Below are positions 36,001 to 37,508 of a stretch of 38,221 bases of DNA, piece after piece. Both the position numbers and the translations under genes were made by a program. The stretch covers positions 1 to 38,221 of the forward strand of contig CAYMKL010000068.1 of assembly GCA_964390805.1 (NCBI GenBank). Reading direction: 5' to 3'. This DNA is from CAYMKL01 sp964390805 (GTDB lineage: Bacteria; Chloroflexota; Anaerolineae; VGOG01). Within the stretch, counting starts at the first letter, position 1; the number at the start of each line of letters is the position of its first letter. Under the pieces are notes generated by a model. It worked only from the letters and a program-made list of their open reading frames with translations, searched no databases and was not told the DNA's origin.

Positions 36001-37508
36001 GTGGGTGGCGGTACGACCTGCAAGCCTGGCTCGCCGGGCGCCATACCCTGTGGGTCATCGCTGGTGACCTGGCGGGGAATGTGACCACAGCAGGGCCATT
36101 TGCGGTAGACACGACCTGCATCGCCGCCGAGCTCTCGGTTGCCCTGGTCACGGCCGAGCCCGCTGTTGGGACGCTCCTCCCCGTCACCCTGACAGCGGCG
36201 GTGAGCAACACCGGCAGCGTCGAGATACCTGCTGGCTTGCCAGTGGGTTTCTACGCCGGAGACATGCGCATCGGGGCAGCAACCACCGGTCAGGCTTTGG
36301 GCCCCGGCCAGTCCGAGACGATCACCATTGTCTGGGAGGAGAGCTACACCGGTGACCACGACATCACCATTGTCCTCAATGACCCTTGGATGAGCTCAGG
36401 GGAGGCAGGGAGCGAGGCTCGCCCCCTGGCCTTGTGCAGCATACCACCGCCTGCGAGCCAGACCGTTTCCATCCTGGACGTTCCCCTGGTGGATTCCTGG
36501 AACCTGGTGTCAAGCTACGTTAACCCCTTCATCACCGACGCCAGCGTCGTTCAGCGCCCCATTGAGGGACAGTACGTGGTCATCCAGGGCTTCGACGGCG
36601 GCGCCCAGTCCTACTACCCCGACCTGCCACCGGCGGTGAACACGCTGAAGGACATGGATGCAGAGCACGGCTACTGGATCAAGGCGCTGGGCGGTGCTGA
36701 GTTGACTTACGCTGAGGACGAGGACGAGGACGCGACCGTGGCTACGTTGCGGATGGTGGGCGAGAAGTTCGCCGAAGACCGGGCCATTGAGCTGGACGCT
36801 GAATGGAACCTGGTGAGCTACTTGCCGCGCCAGCCCTTGACAGTCGCCGACGCCCTGCAGAGCATTGACGGATTATACACGGCTGTGCTGGGCTACGACC
36901 AGGGCGCGCTGTCCTACTATCCCGACATTGATCCCAGCTTCAACACCCTGCACACGCTAGAGCTACTTAATGGGTACTGGGTGAGGATGGAGCAGACGGG
37001 GACGTTGCGGTATCCGGCGACAACTCAGGGGAACCCTTCGACGGGGCTCAGGGCAGGCTCAGGGGAACTGAGAGGAACTCAGGGAACCGCAGGCGCCAGC
37101 GAATCCCCCCCGATCCTTCGCTCTACTCAAGGACAAAGTTCCACCGAGTTCCACCGAGTTCCTCCGACTTCCACCTGGATGAACTTCTTCGGCCCGGCGG
37201 CGTCGGCAGAGGGTGAGCCGTTGCTTGCAGGCACGATGGTGCTGGCGATCGATCCGCAGGGCGTGATCTGTGGCGCAACAGTGATCCGTACGGCGGGCCA
37301 GTATGGCCTGCTGGCCTGCTACGGTGACGACCCGACCACGCCCGAGGACGAGGGCAGTCAGCCCGGTGACACCATCCAGTTGGTGGTGGATGGTCAGGTG
37401 CTCGGCATGGGCACGTGGACGGGCCACGGTAATCGCCAGTGGAGGCCGCTGGGGAAAGCCGACCAGTGGCAACTGTACCTGCCTCTGATAGAAAGAGGAA
37501 ACAGATAG
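15078..37508 (+). CDS. Giant 7,476-residue multidomain surface protein with eight LamG domains
   Basis: One uninterrupted frame of 22.4 kb. The ATG at 15,078 is chosen for its GGAGG site six bases upstream and the signal-like helix LLLSISIGLLLMAVVITPL right after it; the frame is open a further 128 codons upstream, but that part covers the promoter region. The parts in order are given in the domain entries. They are binding and structural modules (LamG, Ig-like, CARDB, P-domain, propeller, calcium blocks). I see no protease, glycosidase or other catalytic signature, so adhesion, matrix or carbohydrate binding is the likely role. It ends in WQLYLPLIERGNR, like many secreted Chloroflexota proteins as I recall them. 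Only 14 bases separate it from the next, broken gene. The codon use and GC content look uniform along its length. Its relation to the neighbouring catabolic operon is unknown. Confidence 0.93.
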   Translation: MKRSRNVRHLLLSISIGLLLMAVVITPLSSLPHEVAKAWNRARSRLLPSVSASSSPEHEVQAAWRRAQEAGVYGFSTEIVQTTYPAPALVNVGRSSRKETIYLEGQTNLPQRQMSLVLWTGGGNALTRKDGVEMHIDGDRTYGRTIGGEWQEMDDLSSAFAPDNDLMAYLAGAKNVKREGVKRENTDLAFHVSRFTFDVDGPAFARYMRDQLERQLREKGELPLGLSLDTSNVYRGVTGQGQVWIDEGGLPLRLIVELQYPPERSGERVKAQIKTDFRFATFRQDFGELSRAAQGSVSDLRLAMNQSLASNPSALLRTGIQYLISRPQTVIQLAALLAIVALTLLVIFKRQSRPVYVAIALTVILSMVIIPLLQSERTAAFYDRQAAKQAEYEQRREQQDATHEVQEQLTGSDWDPHQDPLGVRNTQYPISNLQSPISTIQSPISTIQSPISTIQSQSSTCTDDEKNTDTDQDGLTDCDEKAEHDTDPTKADTDNDGLQDGWETLRLGTDPTAATGFDSDGDGIGDYLEVAGFEYRGKRWYSNPTGPDTDKDGRPDFTECPERVTAGGATPDPATACRDTDNDGNPDIFDLDSDGDGVPDKIDLSPETVLGNTTSFTRTNPFNLVVNHLASKPGEPDQYYPVFVDFQLRPTNPEHLTYALNVLDWPSGDEGGQIMRRRGNDSTFADFMTAEQRRADPRAANGDIRLIPMLEVQMSGSNLPLAFTNPRTSLQLQGEDYIDLDTGYQQWISATIGMQQDGADIRLTFDFQGQTPVGKVGIYAGTCTTGGSEVYKWENVSGGTSTISDRKLVTLADGEHFITLQAEGHSAVCAPLGDITDAGTDDMIDPEPLRPYGVTVRDKDRAGNVLLYAPLNIVPDESGGGRVAFSARVPYQPSGNSLGNAQQVRVVWLVQMMADRCKPLAEDFPYASDYWCMYESSWDLDNSQIVHAYSDDWYLTGLSVREDHGLNVSVLWEDPAPSTPSHAPYGDWLWLLARGLENAFVTGRDQDDDKIRDLGIYTQSDGAVVAEDTIARRFDSPAAPSVTITDRLGIPLTATLHVKDFSYPTQDHVANIMVSETVRVLNDNFQSYTDINPTLLFAREEMYRVVSLDMQDSRAITGATVTLDAGTGAAIRPLETIASLSWAPYRFRDGAWQSIPIEEYWDLLEASLKQRFQADQTLDVYGTYIVDGMVAVAQAQYLSLFQGRVGLVAMNGQAIYQFQPQETDEELTDFAEDVVWTSMDVVGGLVESIAESAIEAIEELQGQLDDIFAALDPERTARLVSLATLPAKMRFLAVVGAVKRTPKAMASTLKDLFSKLSSKATRLKAAESTTLGVAVVATFTLFVLASAIKNETAALAIAITAKAIQFLTYTYQAMKTVYQAVKGTLEPLGKAGTIAGIVGVIVVGVGFTALFIANMVIGNVKFGSIAMNAAFAQVIATTVATAILFAINFIPVVGQVIAAILAAVDALIFLVCTAVPEDKLADTKFGEWFCEGISGLLAIGIGWVIYGATIMVDLEREDRLVFGAFDHDFVNPDLGASVGNEIQYSAPLTNTINLVKIPIDWKAASYAWQYTIDGEKNLKSSTFKYEWQTEQKDLHVDEDGKDLIDRNEQDATGHPWQPTGNDKEFYIAPTVLSSGISFSEAGINRKPSLYLGEGYAVPAQECFVVPNPLTCPFNPGVPYICLVPACHIRTERGTSHMDIGQSLTFDIFPATLDEFYSVIGKDGGYSLAWGQTGDLMFGRQKDFDGDGLLNRMDRGSDPDDGKWDSDGDGLSDFFEFQNGSDPTLYDTDADGLSDAEEFRLDTDPNRKDTDGDGLSDKEETDGWEFVYAFAPDGSQLCTWVISDPLEPDTDNDGLSDFKEKVYGFNPRVRQDPTVLALQAVVWEDKAPKLLLRFEEPARSETFADSSGYRNNVTCIGGSCPDAGLDGKYGAAVQFHGSEFLTIPHSQINALRNNFTVAAWIKPTQLSGVRRIVATARTNSNNGFGFGTSGTNLRFTTFGVKDYTSTGVGLQTNQWQHVVAVMGGNNAVTFYVDGVNVDGVNKGTITHSAQANADTDDALLIGATTAAGSAATREHFNGLIDEVAVFDRALSQSEIQDMLETARYNPNDLFVLPGDTLNYTATVGNRLYDRYAQGLLSLATTDPSALSQVNVPPRTFVLQPLEQTTMSGTVQAAAASSHVRSGASSHVRSGVTASRPVSLTQVASALITNWREQSNYAEMWLPLNEPSTATTFEDHSGSIPPRHGVCSGASCPSREQSGYFDYALGFNGSQYVVLPDTVKLGLKNSSFSVSAWINGSDFSGSGSASDRAILGTDTTATNKGLHLVIRNRKPYMGFYGNDLNSGFTIATNTWYHLVFRYDKDTQEQSIYVNGELKKAETGHAAFQGDGSVYLGRALGGKYFKGRIDDVRVFSRVLTREEIRALYGQPVLRFQFEELDRNPWGDTYFADASGMGNSGECNYYCPGATGGVLGQGAAYFYGNEYLRVDSSPSLDLSDGQFTIAAWVWPLNQGEPVDPDCHFNQKVWRNLNWSGSPHSDWCMNWPQGTMDAVDSPRGTWMVNYEHDAYGVWSPCLSFRWTGNFQFQRGYYSFYYRFGGGAGVYLDGSPILPIPYLGGDELYEGSMRFYVSTSGVHEIKVEYQDCYGDEVIQFGWAPPHVQGILGKNSGKSGAYPTLQTVGRKVRFGLGTGSEWHAVTTTDPVLTANTWNHVVLAFGPKYRQDGTFEQNQAILYVNNQRVGDWGVGNRKPSSSARSLYVGRSSYEGQVYIDRFYVVDEADGSGKAEVYLTWGGHGGAKICTASGTSQNDDCVWTGLGDESTIDVNTSKPVSGQDILEAWESDPGPDDLLCDVGSSSCTTGYQFSSSTPSMPLQVFDWQGDGSGEDRTHIKLYLGDSSHWAYRNPSIPFRGKMDELVIYKRPLSADQVQELYLSSATAMHLPLDDPPGAKSFENAVDVSRQGNAFCTGGACPTAGVSGRINQAALFDGANDVLAAALTISQTSSADGVTMMAWVYPKSTSSGYHMVVSTDNNGWDWTLARNGATWVAFNGTSEGNTGTGVDVNQWQHIAAVFIPGQGTRFYKNGTLVKTDSTIGYDSSTGPVVIGNKSSGGNYYFDGVIDDVRVFNRPLSDADIMTIYKLAPVFQMHLDEQQGATTFADAAGNNNGTCSLGAPCADVTFQSLTCTAQGDADGDGGGSEFYLTLYHDGTEERVWQGEDITVRANPYPINETRSFCGSAYMTVYEDDGDGSSDDGMGGASINAASPGPGSYEFWTPNGGYNELTLNWDVGPASYPFGTCPKADTAGQVSLAAEFDGVNDALTVPDNPTLNLTEFTVGAWVMPTAIVTSHSQALLDKSAVRPNNVAAENSSNYRLYIPAGTMAATLDVSFYHPSYTCSGPPRTAVQSAAPLIQNQWNHVMGTYDGQQLKIYVNGYLQDSEAATGSLCLNTDPLQIGRGSTDARSSDLGFFAGRLDEVTVYDHALSDSEVRDTFLYQGKLVEERRSQTITIDKDPPISALRSYTPTFPYLANQDVVMHVEAQDQTSGVALVELSINGTWGSPPNRMDVPPCRDATGGTAWCPTFIPTGEGTYTLQTRATDLAGNRETPASSYTIYVDATPPTVSTSLQDGALVGATLHPTLQNTWMVSLSGTVSDPALVGGASGSGVAPDGVWVTLLDPQGGVAGRGTQQATLAGNAWTVDYSLVGAMPTGRYTVTVQAKDKVGNEGTTTLGGIQVDATGSGAELDARSVPTTTISSTISINGLVSELPLLSRTLLRLHLEEEAGATFFYDNSGLANHGTCNGGTCPAAGQTGKYGHAVQFDGTDKVVRIPHSEINELGKDFSVAAWINPSQLSGVQRIVATARTNSNNGFGFGTSGTNLRFTTFGVKHYTLTGTGLQANRWTHVAAVMDSNNAASSHVRSGASSHVRSGVTFYVDGVARATIAHTASLNVDTDDELLIGATTVAGGSASDERFNGLIDEVVVFDRALSVDEVRALAQAQAAGVDRVQFAFTPNLPGSPFYSEQSPAGQVLHLPLDDQADENGTLEFRDVSGHEHTGSCSGDTCPTHGQSGRVGNAAGFDGANDYISIADSTALDLSGGNFTEVAWVFPTIQDDLYHGILGYCPGNSARRYPGLWVYQRTRIHAGFGDGASWNSFTTGKVLTQNAWNHVAATFDGTAYRVYVNGAEVHSTTALAGKKPYPTIQMDVGRVGSLFFEGKLDDVRIFNRALSAAEIHSLYLGAAPVLVLPFDEAWATDGSIIPDTSAWSHVATLHTGEPVNNAVPGQVGAHALQFDGANDYVSVPDHPSLNLDRFSVGAWVYPTQFKSQRQPLITKQSGVGQQNFGLFILGDSGDVYISLQGSDCTTGYGYRGGRLKLNQWNHVMMTHDGSRFSLYLDGELDVSGGGPASLCHNDQPITIGRVIGIYAPFVGQMDDVRIYPRALSDLEVKDLYQSAWQAATLDLSGFQNLTGLAAGVNQSTWNAQVPAGLEGNYRLDLRGWDANGLPDSSGQSQNVWDGAVDTLAPRVSLTRQTVGSDVHFTTLATDFNLTEERFRSPCGGSDRISGRGYYQSPWYLAASGQTTSTLGAQRLYQLTAECDIPASEIPGEIGSYNTPGFAEGMAISGELAYLADGVAGLQVIDISDPTHPTLAGSINPDGLANDVAIAPAPADITLYPLTTYRFEALYGFTIYDDLLNLGVNVPDAGSILDVNVRIRLEPAAGSSPVQVYLVAPDGTDVLLHQTDTRPAYGSGPTDCARCNMVELDDDAATPIGAGTSPFTGSFRPEGSLSDFNGYNAEGAWWLRLVNVTGSKLYCWELEILRDPSVIPPPPPTRTPTPTSTPTPTSTPIVWARIGDRVWNDTNYNGLQDDGEVGIPDVQVALTDADTGASKGAFRTDAQGIYTWRRPAGRYYLSFSTPPGYVLSPQDQGTDDAIDSDADGSGYTAVFTVTNGQVDLTWDAGMYIRPTRTPTSTPTNTPTSTDTPTPTNTPTPTPTVPPSQRPDLMVQSVTADPPSPGVNQPVTFTVTIKNQGATDVTRDFSTAIFDDFAPFDCMTSNSWAENWTDSLAAGASAVMTFTHTSSYPGGYAAGAHNIYVYVEAYCFVNESNESNNVYTKTITVSMPSPTPTATPSNTPTETPTPTVTNTPTNTPTGTLPPTNTPTVTPTPTDTPTSTPTPTDTPTATTTNTPVTGTDLVVENIVTDPASPGVNQSFKITVTVKNQGNEGTGSFDTGVFVDSQPSGGCQDTTDFFDMTSLAAGESANLTFTHPGLSSAGQHSIYAMVDVWCAEGEADENNNIFGPVNVTIVSVGSTSAAAPADTPTAGPTDKPVVTPTDTPTPAQTPTATPTVGSDLIVQSIVADPASPGISQSFKIAVTVKNQGDDGTRPFGIGVFVDQAPWGGCQDIPWAMEMISLAAGESAILTFIHPGLSSAGPHSIYAMADVWCVEVETNENNNVFDPVTITVGGSVRLTETSLARISASAGDTYAYIANSHSTLRVVDVTDPTNPQLVGAANWSGDGKGVAVSGQYAYVAAGYGGLRVFDITYVNPVEVGYYDTPGYAYGLALSGTIAYVADGEAGLQVLSLTDPVCPRLVGVYNTPGSARGVAISGTPSAALRQAQDGSSGQAIAYVADGGQGLRVIDVSNPISPTEIGHYIPTGRWARAVAVSGNHVYLAGYGLSIVDVSDPSNPQLVRLIIAPPGLRYDLALQDVAFAGDPSAGSGQGYAYVAAFDWGLRVVNLGSVDPYSTACDTAGNCTTVAASSQQSAITSDQPALSGQSGETRNTQSATRSPVLSTVEGTQQEPALAVSIWNVPPVLASTAPISVTGYVSASTSSLQALTLTVDSAIIHTDAWASGAVTETLWATTWQPAGEGVYGLQATVTDWDGNTASDTVTTTVDLLPPALVIAPTLLTDAHYHQPRRLDVSGLVTDTGGVAGVQVAVGQDGIWLNASMSGNGSTPLTTGMWRVPWYLRPGPLSDGMVYTVTAKATDIAGRTTHVTDTVTVDVVPPAPVTITFSSDGTVLMPGDTVRTISPTLTVTWTESSDGSGLAGYLIDWTAQTTSTAQTTRNTQHATLGDQYTPGEAQKVWGQVGAQDLYGHQRWQPFGPVYVDSVFTPDYVMLEDGGGIYRGWMDSGCTLIGVDRHINQKTTGRAALSAEQKLYATWNSEALRLAWTGANWGDPSTALRQAQDDSSGQADGDLFIYLDTQPNDGTSQVYNPYPATPNTVIYLPGVTPSSQADAMKADYLVWVRDSGTATLLSWDGNVSDWVSPTVLSADQYQYDPALNSGQTDLYLSFDLIGLTGGGGLDLVAFATEENALRLWAAMPNANPLNSARVIETAVYAGDVQEFALARRYHWDSLGAGLCPNGSQTQYPISNTQYAIRSTQHASRYPDTNLELSITAALPGTAYRYLGDNLFWLWRLLLGDKPADMSPFLTFADTGQPPLDDGQEIIYTIHYRNRGADTASKVYADVSAHYSLRLAGGDHQVVPLGDIGPGAEGSATFAATVDLPKGLQEYQNCLLSKPDYLCTDYLRLAGIEALIYDDAHGPSGPPLEWMWVDHKVDYSPPEFFGVQQPEYVIAAGLNTLRGYAYDDSGVSAITLMIDGGNPLTCPDATPKDGQWSCEWDTSTALSAGVTGASNGDTFQVGLQATDAFGRPSALSNPQPFVVDTQPPVVTLDETASTVAPGGVVGGGAYKVVGQAVDNLGLERVEACLDGTCALAGLNLLDAATAHVYDDVPATPIAINDTTSCANPVVRTFNVAENFAIGQVSLGFNAEHAHRDDIEVVLQSPMGPPVRLLYNDGLAATDFAHYDLLLNDAAVSPYSTRHDDNPAAPYYDRQARPYKPLSVFKGQMSQGPWTLTICDLNPTTNDGTYNRSRLVVKPQSTAARSGEWSYRVSIPDREDYVQHTLSVYGVDLVGNRTEPPLDVSFIVDNVAPVITVNEVISQVWWGSTETILSGTVSDGGEVSAAFVYIQDPTGGIHSEMVTREEGGWRYDLQAWLAGRHTLWVIAGDLAGNVTTAGPFAVDTTCIAAELSVALVTAEPAVGTLLPVTLTAAVSNTGSVEIPAGLPVGFYAGDMRIGAATTGQALGPGQSETITIVWEESYTGDHDITIVLNDPWMSSGEAGSEARPLALCSIPPPASQTVSILDVPLVDSWNLVSSYVNPFITDASVVQRPIEGQYVVIQGFDGGAQSYYPDLPPAVNTLKDMDAEHGYWIKALGGAELTYAEDEDEDATVATLRMVGEKFAEDRAIELDAEWNLVSYLPRQPLTVADALQSIDGLYTAVLGYDQGALSYYPDIDPSFNTLHTLELLNGYWVRMEQTGTLRYPATTQGNPSTGLRAGSGELRGTQGTAGASESPPILRSTQGQSSTEFHRVPPTSTWMNFFGPAASAEGEPLLAGTMVLAIDPQGVICGATVIRTAGQYGLLACYGDDPTTPEDEGSQPGDTIQLVVDGQVLGMGTWTGHGNRQWRPLGKADQWQLYLPLIERGNR
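15597..15668. repeat. CGTGAAA heptamer tract with inverted partner, in frame
   Basis: Copies of CGTGAAA-like heptamers at 15,600-15,631 are followed by their inverted form (TTTCACG-like) at 15,642-15,668, able to form a long stem. It is translated as KREGVKRENT and FHVSRFTF inside the LolA-like region, and looks like an insertion between DLMAYLAGAKN and DVDGPAFARYM. Confidence 0.65.
16011..16033. repeat. Palindromic element copy (CCTTCGGC...GCTCAGGACAGG)
   Basis: In-frame member of the CCTTCGACAAGCTCAGG family, located between the LolA-like region and the two membrane helices. Confidence 0.6.
16348..16452. repeat. Heptamer tract (CAATACG/CAATCTC/CACCATC), in frame
   Basis: About fourteen tandem seven-base units related to CAATCTC. 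Because seven is not a multiple of three, three units (21 bases) give a seven-residue protein period, seen as TIQSPIS repeated. It forms a linker between the membrane helices and the first calcium block. Confidence 0.8.
16468..16915 (+). other. First thrombospondin-3-like calcium-binding block
   Basis: Asp-rich repeats such as DTDQDGLTDCDE, DTDNDGLQDGWE, DSDGDGIGDYLE, DTDKDGRPDF, DTDNDGNPDIFD and DSDGDGVPDKID (residues about 464-613) match the DxDxDGxxD calcium-loop pattern. Such blocks usually form a stiff calcium-dependent rod. Confidence 0.85.
16916..18735 (+). other. Unrecognised extracellular region of about 600 residues
   Basis: Residues about 614-1,219 look beta-rich, with segments such as PVFVDFQLRPTNPEHLTYALNVLDWP, IRLTFDFQGQTPVGKVGIYAG, VAFSARVPYQPSG and LNVSVLWEDPAPSTP. 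Paired cysteines (AGTCTTGG, VCAPLG, RCKPLAED, WCMYESS) suggest an exported fold. I do not recognise a family. It lies between the first calcium block and the helical hydrophobic region and includes no catalytic motif I can name. Confidence 0.5.
18740..19640 (+). other. Helical region with cluster of hydrophobic segments
   Basis: An amphipathic helical stretch (residues about 1,221-1,328, e.g. SIAESAIEAIEELQGQLDDI) is followed by four to six long hydrophobic segments: LGVAVVATFTLFVLASAI, TAALAIAITAKAIQFLTY, GTIAGIVGVIVVGVGFTALFI, VIATTVATAILFAINFIPVV, VIAAILAAVDALIFLVC, GLLAIGIGWVIYGATIMV. This is unlike the beta-rich rest of the protein. It could be a membrane anchor or a membrane-inserting domain. 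Confidence 0.7.
20299..20690 (+). other. Second thrombospondin-3-like calcium-binding block
   Basis: Residues about 1,741-1,871 contain DFDGDGLLNRMD, DSDGDGLSDFFE, DTDADGLSDAEE, DTDGDGLSDKEETDGWE and DTDNDGLSDFKEK. The block leads directly into the first LamG domain. Confidence 0.88.
20740..21390 (+). other. LamG domain 1
   Basis: Concanavalin-like lectin fold of the LamG_3 type: LLLRFEEPARSETFADSSG, CIGGSCPDAGLDGKYGAAVQF, FTVAAWIKP, WQHVVAVM, VTFYVDG, LLIGATT and FNGLIDEVAVFDRALSQSEI. It is nearly identical in protein sequence to LamG 6 over LSGVRRIVATARTNSNNG and the stretch after it. It carries a small internal duplication (GTAGACGGTGTTAAC twice, 21,168-21,197). Confidence 0.9.
21597..21644. 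repeat. 24-base tandem palindromic insertion, copy 1
   Basis: Two 24-base units, each starting GCTTCATCACAYGTACGT and ending AGCGGC, stand between GCC and GTCACC. Together with the preceding GCC each unit is an imperfect palindrome (GCCGCT...AGCGGC). They are translated ASSHVRSG twice, in the linker between LamG 1 and LamG 2. Confidence 0.9.
21718..22345 (+). other. LamG domain 2
   Basis: AEMWLPLNEPSTATTFEDHSG, CSGASCPSREQSGYFDYALGF, FSVSAWINGSDF, WYHLVFRYD, SIYVNGELKKAE, VYLGRALGGKYFKGRIDDV and RVFSRVLTREEIRALY give a complete LamG_3 pattern. Confidence 0.88.
22346..23850 (+). other. LamG domain 3 with two nested insertions, one PA14-like
   Basis: The LamG core (LRFQFEELDRNPWGDTYFAD, FTIAAWVWP, then VQGILGKNSGKSGAYPTLQT, WNHVVLAFG, ILYVNNQRVGDWG, SIPFRGKMDELVIYKRPLS) is interrupted twice. 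The first insertion (about 22,612-23,033) looks PA14-like: CHFNQKVWRNLNWSGSP, YSFYYRFGGGAGVYLDGSP, STSGVHEIKVEYQD. The second (about 23,340-23,745) is unrecognised and has AEVYLTWGGHGGAKICTASG and LLCDVGSSSCTTGY. Confidence 0.75.
23857..24470 (+). other. LamG domain 4
   Basis: ATAMHLPLDDPPGAKSFENA, CTGGACPTAGVSGRINQAALF, VTMMAWVYP, WQHIAAVFIPG, RFYKNGTLVKTD, VVIGNKSSGGNYYFDGVIDD and VRVFNRPLSDADI show an uninterrupted LamG_3 domain. Confidence 0.88.
24478..25540 (+). other. LamG domain 5 with nested insertion
   Basis: The LamG core runs VFQMHLDEQQGATTFADAAG to GTCSLGAPCAD, is interrupted at about 24,580-24,930 by a 115-residue unrecognised beta-rich piece (EFYLTLYHDGTEERVWQGED, MTVYEDDGDGSSDDGMGG), and resumes at GTCPKADTAGQVSLAAEFDG through FTVGAWVMP, WNHVMGTYDG, KIYVNGYLQDSE and RLDEVTVYDHALSDSEV. 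Confidence 0.75.
25545..26358 (+). other. Two Ig-like bacterial domains
   Basis: ITIDKDPPISALRSYTPTF to ATDLAGNRETPASSYTIYVDATPP and the following segment ending AKDKVGNEGTTTLGGIQVDAT have the repeated ending (D-AGN, IxVDxTPP) of Big_3/HYR-like Ig folds. They separate LamG 5 from LamG 6. Confidence 0.75.
26359..27040 (+). other. LamG domain 6 (paralogue of LamG 1 carrying the palindromic insertion)
   Basis: LLRLHLEEEAGATFFYDNSG, CNGGTCPAAGQTGKYGHAVQF, FSVAAWINP, WTHVAAVM, VTFYVDGVARATIA, LLIGATTVAGGSA and FNGLIDEVVVFDRALSVDEV. Compared with LamG 1 the protein is almost the same in the central strands, though the third codon positions differ widely. A 16-residue insertion lies just before VTFYVDG. 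Confidence 0.9.
26784..26831. repeat. 24-base tandem palindromic insertion, copy 2
   Basis: Two 24-base units like those at 21,597-21,644 are inserted between GCC and GTCACC. LamG 1 has the uninterrupted site AACAACGCCGTCACT at the matching place, so this copy is a clean in-frame insertion of 48 bases. The second unit has one change (AGTGGC). Confidence 0.9.
27120..27762 (+). other. LamG domain 7
   Basis: GQVLHLPLDDQADENGTLEF, CSGDTCPTHGQSGRVGNAAGF, FTEVAWVFP, WNHVAATFDG, RVYVNGAEVHSTT and KLDDVRIFNRALSAAEIHSL form a complete LamG_3 domain. Confidence 0.9.
27763..28395 (+). other. LamG domain 8
   Basis: VLVLPFDEAWATDGSIIPD, GQVGAHALQFDGANDYVSVP, FSVGAWVYP, WNHVMMTHDGS, SLYLDGELDVSG and QMDDVRIYPRALSDLEVKDL. 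It lacks the CxGxxCP segment that most of the other copies have near the start. Confidence 0.88.
28419..28451. repeat. Perfect inverted repeat AGACCTGTCAGGTTT / AAACCTGACAGGTCT
   Basis: Two perfectly complementary 15-base arms are separated by CCA. It is translated in frame (DLSGFQNLTGL) at the join between LamG 8 and the next Ig-like part. There is no T-run after it and it lies inside the reading frame, so it is a mobile-type palindrome rather than a terminator. Confidence 0.88.
28452..29035 (+). other. Ig-like segment and first part of a split LVIVD propeller
   Basis: After an Ig-like stretch (GNYRLDLRGWDANGLPDSSG, DTLAPRVSLTRQTVGSDVHF, LYQLTAECD) comes an LVIVD-type blade: IGSYNTPGFAEGMAISGELAY, LADGVAGLQVIDISDPTHP, ending LANDVAIA. 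The next blades appear only 2.4 kb later, after an inserted block. Confidence 0.75.
29036..31470 (+). other. Inserted block: P-domain, SdrB-like domain and three CARDB domains on Pro-Thr linkers
   Basis: In order: a P-domain-like jelly roll (29,060-29,500; FTIYDDLLNLGVNVPDAGSI, GAWWLRLVNVTGSKLYCWEL); a Pro-Thr linker (29,509-29,577); an SdrB-like domain (29,580-29,925; IGDRVWNDTNYNGLQDDGE); a linker (29,932-30,033); CARDB 1 (30,035-30,390; DLMVQSVTADPPSPGVNQPV); a linker (30,396-30,606); CARDB 2 (30,608-30,955); a linker (30,976-31,080); CARDB 3 (31,083-31,430). CARDB 2 and 3 are close paralogues (IVTDPASPGVNQSFKITVTV and IVADPASPGISQSFKIAVTV). The linkers are the usual sites of O-glycosylation. 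Confidence 0.85.
31863..31908. repeat. Palindromic element, doubled copy
   Basis: CCTTCGGCAGCGCTTCGACA and GCTCAGGATGGCAGCTCAGG arms are translated LRQAQDGSSGQA between two propeller blades. It is nested: an inner CTTCGACAAGCTCAGG lies inside an outer CCTTCGGCA...AGCTCAGGACAGG. Confidence 0.8.
32178..32200. repeat. Palindromic element copy (CCTTCGGCAGGCTCAGGACA)
   Basis: In-frame copy translated PSAGSGQG, inserted between VAFAGD and YAYVAAFDWGL of the propeller. Confidence 0.75.
32312..32402. repeat. Two heptamer tracts (CAGCAAT-like and CAACACG-like)
   Basis: CAGCAGT, CAGCAAT, CAGCGAT and CACCAGT run at 32,312-32,346. CAACACG, CAATCCG and CAACACG run at about 32,377-32,400. Both are in frame and form a low-complexity linker after the propeller (SSQQSAITSDQPA, RNTQSATRSP). 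Confidence 0.65.
32403..32426. repeat. Palindromic element copy, opposite orientation
   Basis: CCTGTCCTGAGCACAGTCGA followed by AGGG, directly after the heptamer tract; in frame (VLSTVEGT). Confidence 0.7.
32440..33370 (+). other. Ig-like domains after the propeller
   Basis: Three Ig-like repeats are seen: ISVTGYVSASTSSLQALTLT to TVTDWDGNTASDTVTTTVDL; LDVSGLVTDTGGVAGVQVAV to KATDIAGRTTHVTDTVTVDV; and PTLTVTWTESSDGSGLAGYL to FGPVYVDS. A CAACACG heptamer tract interrupts the third (33,225-33,254). Confidence 0.7.
33225..33254. repeat. CAACACG heptamer tract
   Basis: Three CAACACG units and a CAACACT unit in a row, translated TTRNTQHATL. It lies in a loop of an Ig-like domain. Confidence 0.75.
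33572..33618. repeat. Palindromic element, doubled copy
   Basis: Same nested form as at 31,863-31,908: CCCTTCGACAGCCCTTCGAC then AAGCTCAGGATGACAGCTCA. It is translated PSTALRQAQDDSSGQA, splitting AWTGANWGD from DGDLFIYLD. Confidence 0.8.
34143..34193. repeat. CAATACC/CAATACG/CAGCACG heptamer tract
   Basis: About seven tandem seven-base units, translated QYPISNTQYAIRSTQHAS, between CPNGSQT and RYPDTNLELS. Confidence 0.8.
34871..36120 (+). other. Ig-like domains with a nested second P-domain
   Basis: Ig-like parts (LQATDAFGRPSALSNPQPFV, YGVDLVGNRTEPPLDVSFIV, AGDLAGNVTTAGPFAVDTT) surround a P-domain-like piece at 35,220-35,680: RTFNVAENFAIGQVSLGFNA, HRDDIEVVLQSPMGPPVRLL, QGPWTLTICDLNPTTNDGT. 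The piece interrupts an Ig-like domain between VEACLDGTCALAG and GEWSYRVSIPDREDY. Confidence 0.75.
34909..34930. repeat. Degenerate palindromic element copy
   Basis: CTTCGACTGCGCTCAGTGCA followed by GG; in frame (TSTALSAG) in an Ig-like domain. Confidence 0.55.
36121..36460 (+). other. CARDB domain 4
   Basis: LSVALVTAEPAVGTLLPVTL, VSNTGSVEIPAGLPVGFYAG and LGPGQSETITIVWEESYTGD have the CARDB pattern of a gap, a non-bonded strand pair and a GPGQS turn. Confidence 0.8.
36461..37505 (+). other. C-terminal duplicated WNLVS...GYW module and YLPL tail
   Basis: Two copies of one module are present: WNLVSSYVNPFITDASVVQR to HGYWIKALGG, and WNLVSYLPRQPLTVADALQS to NGYWVRMEQTG. After a repeat-rich linker comes a last module, LAGTMVLAIDPQGVICGATV to YGDDPTTPEDEGSQPGDTIQ, which is also found in the next, broken gene. 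The protein ends LYLPLIERGNR. Confidence 0.75.
37034..37065. repeat. Palindromic element copy and adjoining GGAACT/AGTTCC-type repeats
   Basis: CCCTTCGACGGGGCTCAGGG followed by CAGGCTCAGGGG. Just after it, GGAACTGAGAGGAACTCAGG (about 37,064-37,083) and GTTCCACCGAGTTCCACCGA (about 37,138-37,157) are partly complementary, and all are in frame in a linker. Confidence 0.65.

Noticed and set aside
34893..36359. Minus-strand open frame of about 488 codons near the end of the giant gene
   Set aside because: Antisense shadow of Ig-like and P-domain coding sequence; no start signal.
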